Part shown: piece by piece, positions 37,801 through 48,103 of the stretch
Numbering within the stretch: position 1 is the stretch's first letter
Layout of the letters: every line of letters starts with the position of its first letter
DNA from: Chrysoporthe austroafricana
Lineage: Eukaryota; Ascomycota; Sordariomycetes; Diaporthales; Cryphonectriaceae
Direction: 5' to 3'
Assembly: GCA_001051155.2 (NCBI GenBank)
Contig: JYIP02000006.1
Coordinates: 4,278,001 to 4,342,000, forward strand
Length of the DNA: 64,000 nucleotides
Program-made: the position numbers and the translations under genes
Notes under the pieces: generated by a model
What the model saw: only the letters and a program-made list of their open reading frames with translations
What the model was told of the DNA's origin: nothing
The model's database searches: none

Positions 37801-40800
37801 GAGTTGAGCGGTTGCAAGCCTACAGGCGGCAGCCCTGTTTCTCGCACGACGAGCTGCTCTGGACTGCTGCCGAAGGGACGACCGGCAACGGCTTGACGAT
37901 TCAGACAGCCAAGTGGCTTGCGCCTACGCTAGAGCGTATTCATCGCCGCGAGGCTGCCGAGCGCGACGCTTTTATCGCCAAGCACCTCAGCTCGTCCCCT
38001 CACCAGTGCACTTTTGGCGGGGAAGGTGAAGAGCCGTGCCCCTTGGCATTCAGGGTCGACGACGTCGATGTCCCCGAGGAAGAATACTCCTGTGCTTTCT
38101 GCAAGGCGTTTGCCTATTTGTCACGGTTCAAGTGTCTCAAGTCCGGCAAGACTTACTGTCTCATGCATGCAGGAAGTCAGCCGTGTTGTGATGTACCAGA
38201 GGCTCAGCGATTCTTCGGAAAGGGTCATGAACTAGTCTACCGAAAAGCGGACGATGCCATCGCCGCAACCAGCAAGAGGGTCTTGGAGAAGGCGAGCGTG
38301 CCTGAGGTCTGGGAGGAGAAGTATGACAAGGTTCTCGAGGAGGAGCCGAAGCCTTCCCTGAAGACCTTGCGCAACCTACTCAACGAGGGTGAACGCATAC
38401 CGTACGAACTCAAAACCCTCCCTATCTTGCGCAATTTTGTTGACCGTTGTAATCGCTGGGTCGAAGAGGCAACAAACTATACGATCCGCAAACAACAGAA
38501 CCGCCGAAAGAACGAGAAGGCCTGGCAGGCAGGGCTGCGCAAGCCGAGCAACGCACAACAAGACGAGCGGGAGCGCGAGATGCGAAAGCTCTCCAACATA
38601 TATCGACTCGTGGATGAGGCGGAGCAGATCGGTTTTGAGTGCCCGGAGATCCAGCTCCTGAAGGATAGATCCAACGCGATCAAGAACTTTCAGGAGAACG
38701 CCCGGAATGTGATCGACCACCCATCCATGCACCAGGTAGAGGCCGTGGAAGACTTGCTCGAGGAGGGCAATGGCTTCAATGTCGACCTGGAAGAGATGGA
38801 TAAGCTGTCCAAGGTGCTTGACAAGCTGAAGTGGAACCAGAAAGCCAAGGAAAGCCGTGGTGTCTTTATGCTTTTCAATGAAGTGACTGCACTGATTGAT
38901 GAGGCCAAGCGCATCGGCATCGAGAGCTACAATGATCATCTAGCCTACTATGTGGACCAGTTGACTCAGGGTTTCGCGTGGGAGAACAAGGCAAAAGAGA
39001 TCATGGAAGGCGACGTGATTCACTACCAACAGCTCGAGGCCTTGTCTAACCAGGCAACACAGCATCTGCTCCCTGTGTCAACCACGACGCTGGAGCAGGT
39101 TGATCAGATTCTTCACAAACACCGAGAAGCACTGCGGCTGATTGGCGACCTCAACGCACGCTCACGAACTGAGGACGTCCGCAAGAGGCCGAAATACACA
39201 GAGGTGTCTGAAGTCATGAAGATGCTTGAGGACTTGCAGTCTAAGCCTACGGGGACGCTAGACTTGGAAAAGGAGCAGCGCCGCCATGAGGACTGGATGC
39301 GCAAGGGAAAGAAGCTCTTCGGGAAGACCAATGCGCCACTGCATATCCTGAAGAGCCACATGGAGGCTGTCTTGGAACGCAATGTCGACTGCTTCGATAT
39401 TTCCAGGGACAAACCACGGCTGCCAGCAGAACCAGCCTCTCGCGAACCCTCGCCTGATAAGGAAAAGGCCGGAGGCGGGGTGTACAGGTGGGACGATCCC
39501 AAGTTCCGGGAAGTGTTCTGCATCTGTCGCAGAGTCGAGGCCGGCATGATGATCGAATGTGAGCTGTGTCACGAATGGTGGGTTCCTGATCCATCCTTGG
39601 CATCTCCATTAGCAACTGACTCCATCCAGGTACCACGGCAAATGTCTGAAGATTGCCCGCGGCAAAGTGAAGGAGGAAGACAAGTATACGTGCCCCATCT
39701 GCGACTGGCGAGTGAAAATTCCTCGTGATGCCGCAAGGCCGAAGCTCGAGGACCTCATCGAGTGGTATGACGAAATTCCGGGCCTGCCATTCCAGCCTGA
39801 AGAAGAGGAGCTTCTCAAGAAGATCATCGACAATGCGCAAGCTTTCCGAAACCATGTTGCAGCCTTTTGCAACCCGGTTCTGTCAACTAGGAACGAGGCC
39901 GAGACGCAGCGATTCTACTTGCGGAAGATAGAGGGCGCTGAGATTCTTCTCGCCGACGAGACCAACTTTTTCCGACAAGAGCTGCACAAGTGGAGTCCTG
40001 TTGCCCCAGAACCCCCGCCGATCATTGAGGTGTCTAAGAGTACTCGCAAGCCTCGGCCGACAAAGCTCGACAGGCTACTGTTCCAGCACGGCGTGACTGA
40101 CGTCGAGGACCTGCCAGACGCTGTCAAAAGCAAGGGTCTTAGTCTCAAGCGCAAGCGTCAGAACGCCGAGATGGCGGCCCAAGCCGCACATCACGCTGCC
40201 ACTGGCACATCCACAGGTGGTCAGGCGACCAGTCCCAGTGTGCCTGGCTACCCTTCGTACTATCAGCGCGGGACGTCGTCACAACCGCAGACTCCAGGCC
40301 TGTCCGTCGCAAGCAGCTCGCACGCCCATCCGCCTCGCGGTCCTGAGTCGACTGGCTCGTCGACCCACCACGGCCACCCATACGGTCGAGCGGATTCCTC
40401 TGGCCCGATGCTCCGGCCTGAGTCAATCGACTTGGACTCCGGCAATTCCAATATCCATCCGAGCTTTTTCCTCCCTCCGACCGGTGGGCCTCCGCTGCTA
40501 GGCGATAGCAGTGCCAGTCAGTCCATGGAAGATCGCTTCCTGCGAGGGCCGACCGACGATAACACTGCGCTGAATAACTTCATGATGACAGAGGCAGGCC
40601 GCCAAAAGACCCTTGAGATCCTGTCCAAAAGCAACGAGGGGCGCAAAAAGGCCGAGGAAATCTTTGGACCCGGCTCTTTCCCCGTTGGTGGCTCGGCAAT
40701 GCCCGGTGCTGGCGGCCAAGATGACGGTGTGGATGATGGAGATGTGGATCAGATGTTTGCCGACATGGTAAACCAGGATGACGAAGACGAGAAGGGCAAA

Positions 40801-40896
40801 GGCGTCGCCAGTCAGCAGACAGGCAACGAGAAGATTACGGCTGACTCTCTGGAGAGTGAGAGGAACGGGATGGATGCGCTTTTGGATGGGGATTAG
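34874..40896 (+). CDS. KDM5/JARID1-type histone H3K4 demethylase
   Basis: Six exons (34874-35305, 35450-35498, 35577-36350, 36732-36826, 36897-39577, 39630-40896) encode 1765 residues. Domains in order: JmjN (about 97-133, [17 protein letters not shown]), ARID (about 162-255), PHD1 (from 451, [19 protein letters not shown]), JmjC with Fe(II) ligands His637 and Glu639 in [11 protein letters not shown] and His725 in [11 protein letters not shown]5HC2 zinc finger, PLU-1-like helical region, and PHD2 (from about 1323), completed only after splicing exon 5 to 6 (CHEWYHGKC). The family removes di- and trimethyl groups from H3K4 using 2-oxoglutarate and oxygen in the nucleus. All iron ligands are present, so it should be active. 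The 381-nt third intron is long for this window. Confidence 0.96.
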
Positions 40897-43686
40897 GGAG
40901 CCCCGCCGGCGCTTGCACTTCAGTACCCGGCCTTCTGATCGGGAGTTATCGCATCATTGTCCGACCTTCTTAGTCCGATGATGTCTCATGTTCAAATATT
41001 ACAGTGACCACGGCCCACTGGTGATGGTCTTGGTTTCATTTGGAGTTAGGGGAACTATTTACCGAGACTCATCACGGAGGGACCTATGAAGTAGAGATGG
41101 GGGGTGGTCGGGACGGCGCTAGCGGACATGGTGACGGTGCATTGCTTGCTTTGTATTCTGGCCCGCGCCATCTAGATGTTTAAGGGCTTTTTGCTTTGTG
41201 GGCTGTGAGAAAAATACCTCTATCACGGGGAGTGGAAAGACAGGAGGCAGGCGTTTTCAGCGGTGAGCCTCTGTGCCACGCAGGCATAATCATATTTTAC
41301 TCCTTTTTGAACCCATTAACAGTTTCTTGGTCGACATGTCGTGAGATCCTTGGCGCCTATAGGATATCCAAGACGTGGTGAAGATTGGCACCGGCGGTCC
41401 TATGGGGATAGCACCCACCCATCTGTGTGGAATCACCCCCTGTGTGTCCGTCTGCTCGCCCACCATCCTCCCGGCAGCTCAAAATCCTCCAGATGGAATT
41501 TTGGCATCCTCATCTTCCTTCCGAGACGCTGCCACAGACGAGTGGGCCGTACCTCCGCCTAGCCCCCCTTCCCTTGCCCCATGCAGATCAAGCCCCTCGA
41601 AAGTCGAACCACAGCCTCGATCCCGAAGGATACTCCTCAGAGGCGCGGCATCTACCCCCGTTCTTGTCGGTCGTTGCCGGCGCGGGCCCAGCACTGGTGT
41701 GGTGGCGATTCTTTATTCATTGCCGCCCGCTGCTGCTCCGCCTTCTGGGCAGCGAGGCGGGCGGGGAGGGGTCGCCGTCAGTGCTGGCGGCTTCGTCGGT
41801 GCCGGCGTCACGAGGCTGGTCTTGGCCCGCCGGGGCGGCGGCGGCGCGGCGCGGGAGGAGAATGCTTAACTCTATGCCGCCGGCGTCGCCGTTGTCTTGG
41901 TTGTCGACTAGTTTGGTATATCGGCCGCGGCTGCGGCCGCTGAGGATGGTGAGTCTTGCGCCCATGGCTGTCTTGTGTTGTTTATTTGATTTTTATTTTA
42001 TTTTATTTTATTCATTTGCTTTTTCCACGTTTGCTTGATGGATTGGTGTCGCTGAGGGATGGTGACCTCGATAGGCTGGGTATGCGGCTAGTGGAAGTTG
42101 GCCGTGTTTGTGTTTGGTTGAGAGGTCCTTCTTTTCTTGTCTTTTTTCCTTCAGTCCTGAGAGCTCTGTTCTTGTGGAGGGCTCAGCGAATTTATAATAA
42201 TTGGGAACCCCGACCTGACAGCTTGATGAAAAATTGAAAAGAGTCCATTTAGTTAGGGATGCGACTACATGTTCCTAGCGCTGAGGAGGTATGTCGCTCT
42301 GGTCTCGAGCTGGCTGGGTTTGGTCTTCTCCTAGGGCTATACGCGCAACTAGACTATTCGTAGCTGTATCTGTGAGATCTATACCTACTTATATTGTGCC
42401 GTGCCCAGTCAAGCCTGTCAAGCTGGCTGCAACAACGAGAGAAGATGGGAGAGATTGAGATTCCATACCCGTAAGAGCATATGGTCTCGGGCGCCTATCT
42501 GGAACTCACCTTTGCGGAATCCATCGTGAGGTTTGGATGGGTAAGTAATGCCCTGGTCCTCTGGACACTGTGGTTTGTTTACCCGATCCTCGCGGGGGGT
42601 TGCTCGTGTCTCCAGAGCTTGACGCGCCGGTGACGCTTGTCTCCAAGCTAGTTTGCCTAGGCACACAAGGCCAGCTCTCTCTCGCTGATCTGTTCGATTA
42701 ATCGCCCTGTAGCGAAGATCATGATATGAGTGATTGCGCTCAGACTGGGAGATGACCTCACCATCGTCTTCAGCAGGCATCTATCAAGAATTCCCTCCGC
42801 GGTGAGCCAGCACGCGCGTTTTTGGCCCTCTACCATCTCGTTTTCAGAAACCACTCGAACCTCTCATGCCGTCCATCTTGCTGGACCCAGACAAGCAGCC
42901 AAGTCGGATTTACCACCGTAATTAGATCAGTTCCGTTTTTTTTGTGTGCTTTTGTGCCTCTCATGAATGACGAGAACTGCATTGACCGCTGCGCTTTTGT
43001 GCCTGCATATGCCTGCCTTCACACCGGGTGCTCATCTGCTCTACAACGGGGCTGGAATGTGATGTAGATTCAAATGGACATCTCTCTAGTAGACTATGCA
43101 CACTGTCGCTCTTGCTACAGCTGTGAGTAAAACATGGACCCCCGCCCAGACATCCTAGAGTTGCAGAATGCAATGAAGACCTAAATTTTGTAGTAGGCCA
43201 GGAGAGGAAGCTTCTCTTGTGCACATGATTCTAGTATTGAAGGCGATCCCACAGTATATGATCTCCCAGTGCGCTGTTGTTACTATAGATCAGAGACATA
43301 AGCATGTATCATTTGCAAAACCCATGCTTCAGGGTAGGAGGGCGAAAGTAGAGACAGCTCCAATCCCACCTGTGTATAGTGTTTTGCTCTTGTGACCCTT
43401 CCTACTAGCTCCATATGCTGAGACCATGGAAGACAATATGCTCCAAGTTTTAGGTTCAGCATATTGTGCTGCTGTGTGAATGGCGTCAACCTTTAGCGCT
43501 CAAAAGACATTTCCAATATCAGCGATGAAAACTTTGTAGACGACGAAAGACTCTTGGGCAGCAAAAGATTTCATGGAAGCTCTGACAATTTTCGCTGTGC
43601 TGTCTACGCACCTTGCTATTTCAGTGCATCCCACGAACCACAGCATTGAGAGGTTATACAGACATCACTACCTCTTTCCCTCCATC
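40897..43686. other. 2.8-kb intergenic region after the KDM5 gene
   Basis: Mostly non-coding. It holds the 3' flank of the KDM5 gene, a possible small minus-strand ORF (41717-41965, listed separately), and a TTTTA pentamer run at about 41989-42013. No other gene seen. Confidence 0.5.
41717..41965 (-). CDS. Possible small protein, 82 residues, unrecognised
   Basis: This minus-strand frame starts at an ATG in a favourable context (GCCATGG) and reads MGARLTILSGRSRGRYTKLV, then an Ala/Pro/Asp-rich tail ending RRRSSSGRQ. I do not recognise it. The basic start and lack of repeats resemble a real small protein, but overlapping frames in this GC-rich patch are equally open on the other strand, and it could be the first exon of something longer or a chance frame. 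Confidence 0.25.
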   Translation of the reverse strand: MGARLTILSGRSRGRYTKLVDNQDNGDAGGIELSILLPRRAAAAPAGQDQPRDAGTDEAASTDGDPSPPASLPRRRSSSGRQ

Positions 43687-44806
43687 ATGGCCCAAGACAT
43701 TCGACGAATTTCTCTGGCACGCTTTCAGCATCTCGCTGACAGGATATCTGAGCAACCGCCTGGCCAGAATGTTTCGACGCCCAACTCCACTGCCTCATCA
43801 AGATACCAAACTATTGTTTCTGCTTTGGAACTGGCTGTGAGCTGGCTATGTAGTCAGAAGTCCAGAGCAATCTTGAGGGAAATCTGGGAGGAGACAATCA
43901 AGATGAACATTAGCCAGCAAGAGCTTGAACGTCAGACAAGTTCGACCCTGGATCATTGCATGGAGCATTTCCTCTCAAACTTATGCCGAGGAGATGTTCC
44001 AGCCATCACTGTCGGTCACGACACTCATAACCCGGATGCTTATGCGTGGACCAACTCAAGGGGCAACGCAAGAGCACCTCATGAGTGGAAGCCTTCATAT
44101 GCCGAGATCTACATGCAGACCTTGGTAAGGTGCCCTCTTGTCCTCTGGCAGCTGGAGAGCACATGATACCTTCATGTTTTCTTTGTCTTTCGGCACTGAG
44201 CTACGATTCTCGCTTCTGCATCATGAGCTCGTTTCCCTTTCCTGATCTGCTTACAGCTTTGTACAGACTATCAGTGTGATCCATGACGCTGAAGCTCACT
44301 TGAGGGCGGAGCCCCAGGAGTCCTCGTGGGCATATTTTAGAGACTCTTACTCTCTGCACCTTGCAATTTCGCTGGCCCACGAACTGGTACATTGTTTCCG
44401 GTTCATGATCTGCAGCACTGATCCACCGCTCGACCGGCCAGATACTCCCCCAAGATGTGGCTTTCCGCCATTGCAGGACCGCGACAACCCGGCGGGCGAG
44501 TCCGGATACTACTGGGAGCTTAAGTTCCTTGGTGGAATTTTCAACCCCCCTCTCTTGAACGAAGGCGATACGAAGTCTCTGATAAGACTGCCGCTCCAGG
44601 GAGATTTCGTACTCAAGAGAGAAGACGGGTATGCCTACTCTGTGAGACCTGAGGACATCAGCTCTCTGCTCAGCTTTGGTAAGCACAACCCGACTTCTCT
44701 AGGGCATCTTATACTCTCATCTCTAGTGGCTGACATTTGTGGATTGCGAAAAGGTCCTATTCCTCCAGATGGTATACCGTATTACGTCAAGGATGAGCAT
44801 CTGTGA
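43687..44806 (+). CDS. Putative HExxH metallopeptidase-like protein, uncharacterised
   Basis: Two exons (43687-44124, 44267-44806; 142-nt intron) encode 325 residues. An HExxH motif, HELVH, lies at about 184-188 in a helix-like context (LAISLAHELVHCFRF). Downstream, GESGYYWE at 223-230 supplies Glu residues that could be the third zinc ligand, as in gluzincin-type peptidases. The DTPP...GESG...E spacing resembles a set of uncharacterised fungal proteins I recall; no activity is known to me. The N-terminal half is helical and polar. An in-frame ATG at 43573 would add 38 residues with a hydrophobic start, so secretion cannot be excluded. The acceptor at 44266 was chosen because the one at 44256 breaks the frame. 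Confidence 0.7.
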
Positions 44807-45097
44807 GGAGACGAGGATGATTTCTGGGAAAGGGTGTTTGAGATGATGTAGTATTATCCAGAGGGGAGGGGGGTACGAGGATTAGAGCACGAAGATGGAA
44901 GACAAAAACAAAATGAAGAGAGAGAGATAGAGAGAGAAGAACCCGCCCCCGGAAATTATCCCTTTAGGAGCGAGAAAAAGGAGGGTTAGGGCTGTGAGAG
45001 TAGAACGCGACGTGGCTCTTTAGTCCTCAGGCTGAGCAGCACCTTATCATTCTTAGATACAAACCCACGACAGGAAGTTTACGCCGTCGTTACAACA
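44807..45097. other. Intergenic spacer with GA-rich tract
   Basis: Short spacer between two plus-strand genes; a GA-rich microsatellite lies at about 44918-44940. Confidence 0.6.
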
Positions 45098-45589
45098 ATG
45101 CAGACTAAAGGCGCATACTCTCCGATCAACGCTTATATCATCGGCATCGCCAGCCTCGGGCTGGGCATCCACGCCTTCCTCCGGCCTCGCCAAGAATACG
45201 AACGATTTGGCCTCCCCCTCCCATCTGCTCAACGAGCAGGTGGTTCACGAGCAAAGACCTCGTCGTACGATAAAGGGGTCCCTGATAGCGATAGTGAGGA
45301 CGTCTCGCCACTGGTGTATCTCAAGGGCATACGGGAGGTCACGTACGGCCTGATGCTGATCGGGCTCCAATACGAGGGCAACGCCGCGGGGGTCACCATC
45401 GTTGCCGCGGTTATGGCGCTTGCAGGGCTTGGTGATGGCTTCATTGTCTGGTTCCACGGCGGGAAAGAGTTGAGGCACAAGGCGCTGGGACACTGGCTCG
45501 GTGGCTTCCTTGGGCTTGGGAGCTGGGCGGGCTGGAGGGTGTTCAGGGCGTACGGCGAGTGGGCGGCTTTCCATGCGCTCCATTACTGA
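45098..45589 (+). CDS. DUF4267-type small integral membrane protein
   Basis: A single exon encodes 163 residues with about four membrane segments: residues 10-27 (INAYIIGIASLGLGIHAF), about 80-95, 97-118 (VTIVAAVMALAGLGDGFIVW) and 130-150. The pattern of a GIRE motif followed by a GLGDG segment fits the DUF4267 family of small fungal and bacterial membrane proteins, whose function is unknown. The polar loop between segments 1 and 2 is Ser/Asp-rich. There is no signal peptide apart from the first helix. Confidence 0.8.
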   Translation: MQTKGAYSPINAYIIGIASLGLGIHAFLRPRQEYERFGLPLPSAQRAGGSRAKTSSYDKGVPDSDSEDVSPLVYLKGIREVTYGLMLIGLQYEGNAAGVTIVAAVMALAGLGDGFIVWFHGGKELRHKALGHWLGGFLGLGSWAGWRVFRAYGEWAAFHALHY

Positions 45590-46148
45590 AGGATACTTCG
45601 GCCTCGACCTTGGGGCATCGCTGAGGTTACGCTCGGTGGGTGGAATGGCTCGTGAGACGGGGCAATTGTGGTCTTGTATGCCGTTGTCGAGATCCACAAA
45701 TGAGCAGAGCAGCAGAGCCCCTCCATCAGAGAAGCCGATATTGCCGTCCTCGCTGGCCATTCTCGTCTGATGATGACTCCACAATGCCGATTGGTGGCCC
45801 GGCCATGCACTCCACCCTTGGCCGGTTTCATTCCCGGGTCGTTGCCGTTCGCTCCAAGGCGCCATTCACCCACCTACGCTACTATGAGACGTACGGCTTC
45901 TTAGGGGCAAGCCACAAGCATGAAGGCACGTGCCTGATGTCATTACTATGGCACATCCCCGGCTTCCAGAGCGGCTCTGTCGCAACTTCTGGACGTCATC
46001 AACGACCCCTCCGTCGCCGCATCTGCGAGAGCAGCCATGCTTGGCGGCATCGACTAAAGCTTGGCTTGAGCCTTGACTTTCGTCGCCTGCCTCAGATACC
46101 TAAGAGCCACACCCCCCTAGAGTCAGGCGCCCTGTTACGGATCCGAAG
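45590..46148. other. Intergenic region
   Basis: No supportable gene; presumably the terminator of the DUF4267 gene and promoter of the next gene. Confidence 0.5.
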
Positions 46149-47279
46149 ATGGCGACTGCGAGCGCCATCGCCATCGCTGCTGCTTTCAACAGCGCGGACC
46201 CGCGGACGCACCCTCTTGCGAGGGGCATCACCCTCGACACCAGCCTCTCGGCTCCGGATCAATACGAGGCGCTCCTCGGCCGCAAGCTCAGGCCCACGCC
46301 GCCGCATCTCACCAGCCGGGTCCTCTACCTGCCCAGCCACAATGACAAAGCAACGCATCTGCCTGTTTATGACTTCACGGACGAGTTCAAGGATACCGTA
46401 CAGAACGAGCCCATCGGCAGCAGCAGATTCAAGACGAGGTTCGGTCTCATGGCGAAACCGGTCGGGGACGGCAGGGGTGCTAGTGAGGTTTCATACCTGA
46501 TAGACTTTGAGCCCCTGGAGGCCAGGAACTCCCTCTCTGGTGCCGATCTGGGCCACAGGAGGAAGAGCAGCCTGACAGGTCTGGAAACCAAGGCAACAGT
46601 GCAGCGGCGTTGTCTTTACGGTGGCGGCGCCGAAGTTGGGCTTACGATCCCACCGATCCCACCTCTTGGGGCCGACACGGAAGACGGCTCAGTGGCTTGT
46701 ACCATGTCTCCTCGCTCGACGACGACGGATATCCCCCTCATTACGTCGTTCCCCGTGCCTGCGACGGTCTCAAAATTCGGTTCGAGCCGGAACCCCTGGT
46801 TCACATTCACCGTCCCCAGCTTGCTGGATGACGAGCGGAAGCTTCAGTGGCAGATTCACCCGGTCGAGCAAGGCACGCTGAGGTACACACTCGTCGAGAT
46901 CCCACCGTGGTCACCCGTCGCATCTAGCGCCGCGCAGGACGCAGCGGGCAAGAAACCCCCATTCTCCGCGACCGACGAGGCAAACGAGCAACTCATCCGG
47001 GCCATCTATCACAACGTCGGCCTGGGCTTCTCCCTCTCTCAGCCGTTCAGCGAGGGTGCCCTGCTAATCCAAAGCGGTCTAGACCCCGAGTTAGAGGCGC
47101 TCATCGTCGCGAGTCTGCTGGGGTTGCTGTGGAGGATGCGAAACGAGGAGTATAGGCTGCGAAAGGCTTCTAAACCCGACGTGAGTAGCAAACCAGTGAG
47201 GAAGGGGAGTGTGGACGATAGTGGACCGACTAGCCCGAGCAAGAAACGACTCTTGGGTAAGATATTAGGCAAGAAATGA
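46149..47279 (+). CDS. Unrecognised protein, 376 residues
   Basis: A single exon encodes 376 residues. I cannot assign a family. It begins with an Ala-rich stretch, then a region (RVLYLPSHNDKATHLPVYDF) that looks globular. Residues about 165-225 are Ser/Thr/Pro-rich and may be disordered. A globular-looking region follows (ERKLQWQIHPVEQGTLRYTLVEIPPW), then a hydrophobic stretch near 315-330 (LEALIVASLLGLLWRM) that could be a membrane helix. A Lys-rich tail ends KKRLLGKILGKK. The single long open frame with a proper ATG and stop supports coding. Confidence 0.7.
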   Translation: MATASAIAIAAAFNSADPRTHPLARGITLDTSLSAPDQYEALLGRKLRPTPPHLTSRVLYLPSHNDKATHLPVYDFTDEFKDTVQNEPIGSSRFKTRFGLMAKPVGDGRGASEVSYLIDFEPLEARNSLSGADLGHRRKSSLTGLETKATVQRRCLYGGGAEVGLTIPPIPPLGADTEDGSVACTMSPRSTTTDIPLITSFPVPATVSKFGSSRNPWFTFTVPSLLDDERKLQWQIHPVEQGTLRYTLVEIPPWSPVASSAAQDAAGKKPPFSATDEANEQLIRAIYHNVGLGFSLSQPFSEGALLIQSGLDPELEALIVASLLGLLWRMRNEEYRLRKASKPDVSSKPVRKGSVDDSGPTSPSKKRLLGKILGKK

Positions 47280-48103
47280 GGAGGGAAGACTGGTTACGTC
47301 GGCTATGGCATATTTTGATGATCGTCTCGAGTTGGGCATGGTTTCAATACTTTGCTCCCCTTCTGCCCGCCCGATCCCCTTTCATGCTTTCTTCCTTTCC
47401 TTTCTTCTTTCTCAATTATACCCATCGTGATACCCTTTTCTGAGATTGCCAATGAAATCAACGTTTACTTTGCAGATCGGTTTGACATGACAACTCTGCA
47501 TTCTCTTTGATGTTGCCTATGACCCTCCTAATCGTTTGAACGAAAGCCTAAATCTATCGTAGCAGTGAACAAGTTCACACTGCCATTTGTGCCAACAGGT
47601 AGCAAAATGCATCAGCTCACCTGGTCTAATTTGCCTTGAAACTTCACCTTGGGCACTCCACGTGTCTAGATTCATGCACATCAGGTTGCAAGATAGTACC
47701 AATCGAATTCAATACGGTATTGTGAGGCGTTCACCCCCTTTCACTTACTATGTCTATCCCCTTCACTTGCTAAGTCTATTCCTTTGACTTACTATGTCTA
47801 TCCCCTTCACTTACTAGGTCTGTGCCCTTCACTTATTAGGTCTATTGGTGAGAGTTTCCTTGATGTTGGATATTAATAAGAGTCTCGTTGGTGAAAGACT
47901 TCCTCATCTCATATATATATAACCTCAGCGACCTTACCTGTGGTTTACAATTAAAGCAATACTCAGTCAGGTCTTGAGCTTCGGTTATCATAACTACTAC
48001 CGGAACTTCAGGCCCACTTCCAGTGATATCTTTGCGACCCAGCTCTTTAACAACTCGCAAAGACGAGTCCCACAACAAGGCAAACAACGATAAGCTGTCA
48101 ATC
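47280..48103. other. Upstream region of the cysteine-rich secreted gene
   Basis: Intergenic sequence of 824 bp carrying the 22-bp repeat array described separately. No gene seen. Confidence 0.6.
47739..47848. repeat. Five tandem copies of a 22-bp unit
   Basis: Five units of exactly 22 bp run head to tail at 47739, 47761, 47783, 47805 and 47827. The shared core is TTCACTTACTA(T/G)GTCTATCCC with a few substitutions per copy and no indels. The array ends about 255 bp before the start codon of the cysteine-rich secreted protein gene. Confidence 0.92.

Noticed and set aside
41375..42038. Two long plus-strand frames in the intergenic GC-rich patch after KDM5
   Set aside because: They overlap each other in different frames and lack domains; low-complexity Pro/Arg/Ala content indicates chance openness.
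46610..46831. Alternative frame inside the 376-residue gene, suggesting a frameshift
   Set aside because: The sequence DPTDPTSW...GLYHVSSLDDDGYPP looked protein-like, but the main frame is open from ATG to stop without a break. I could not show homology for either frame.
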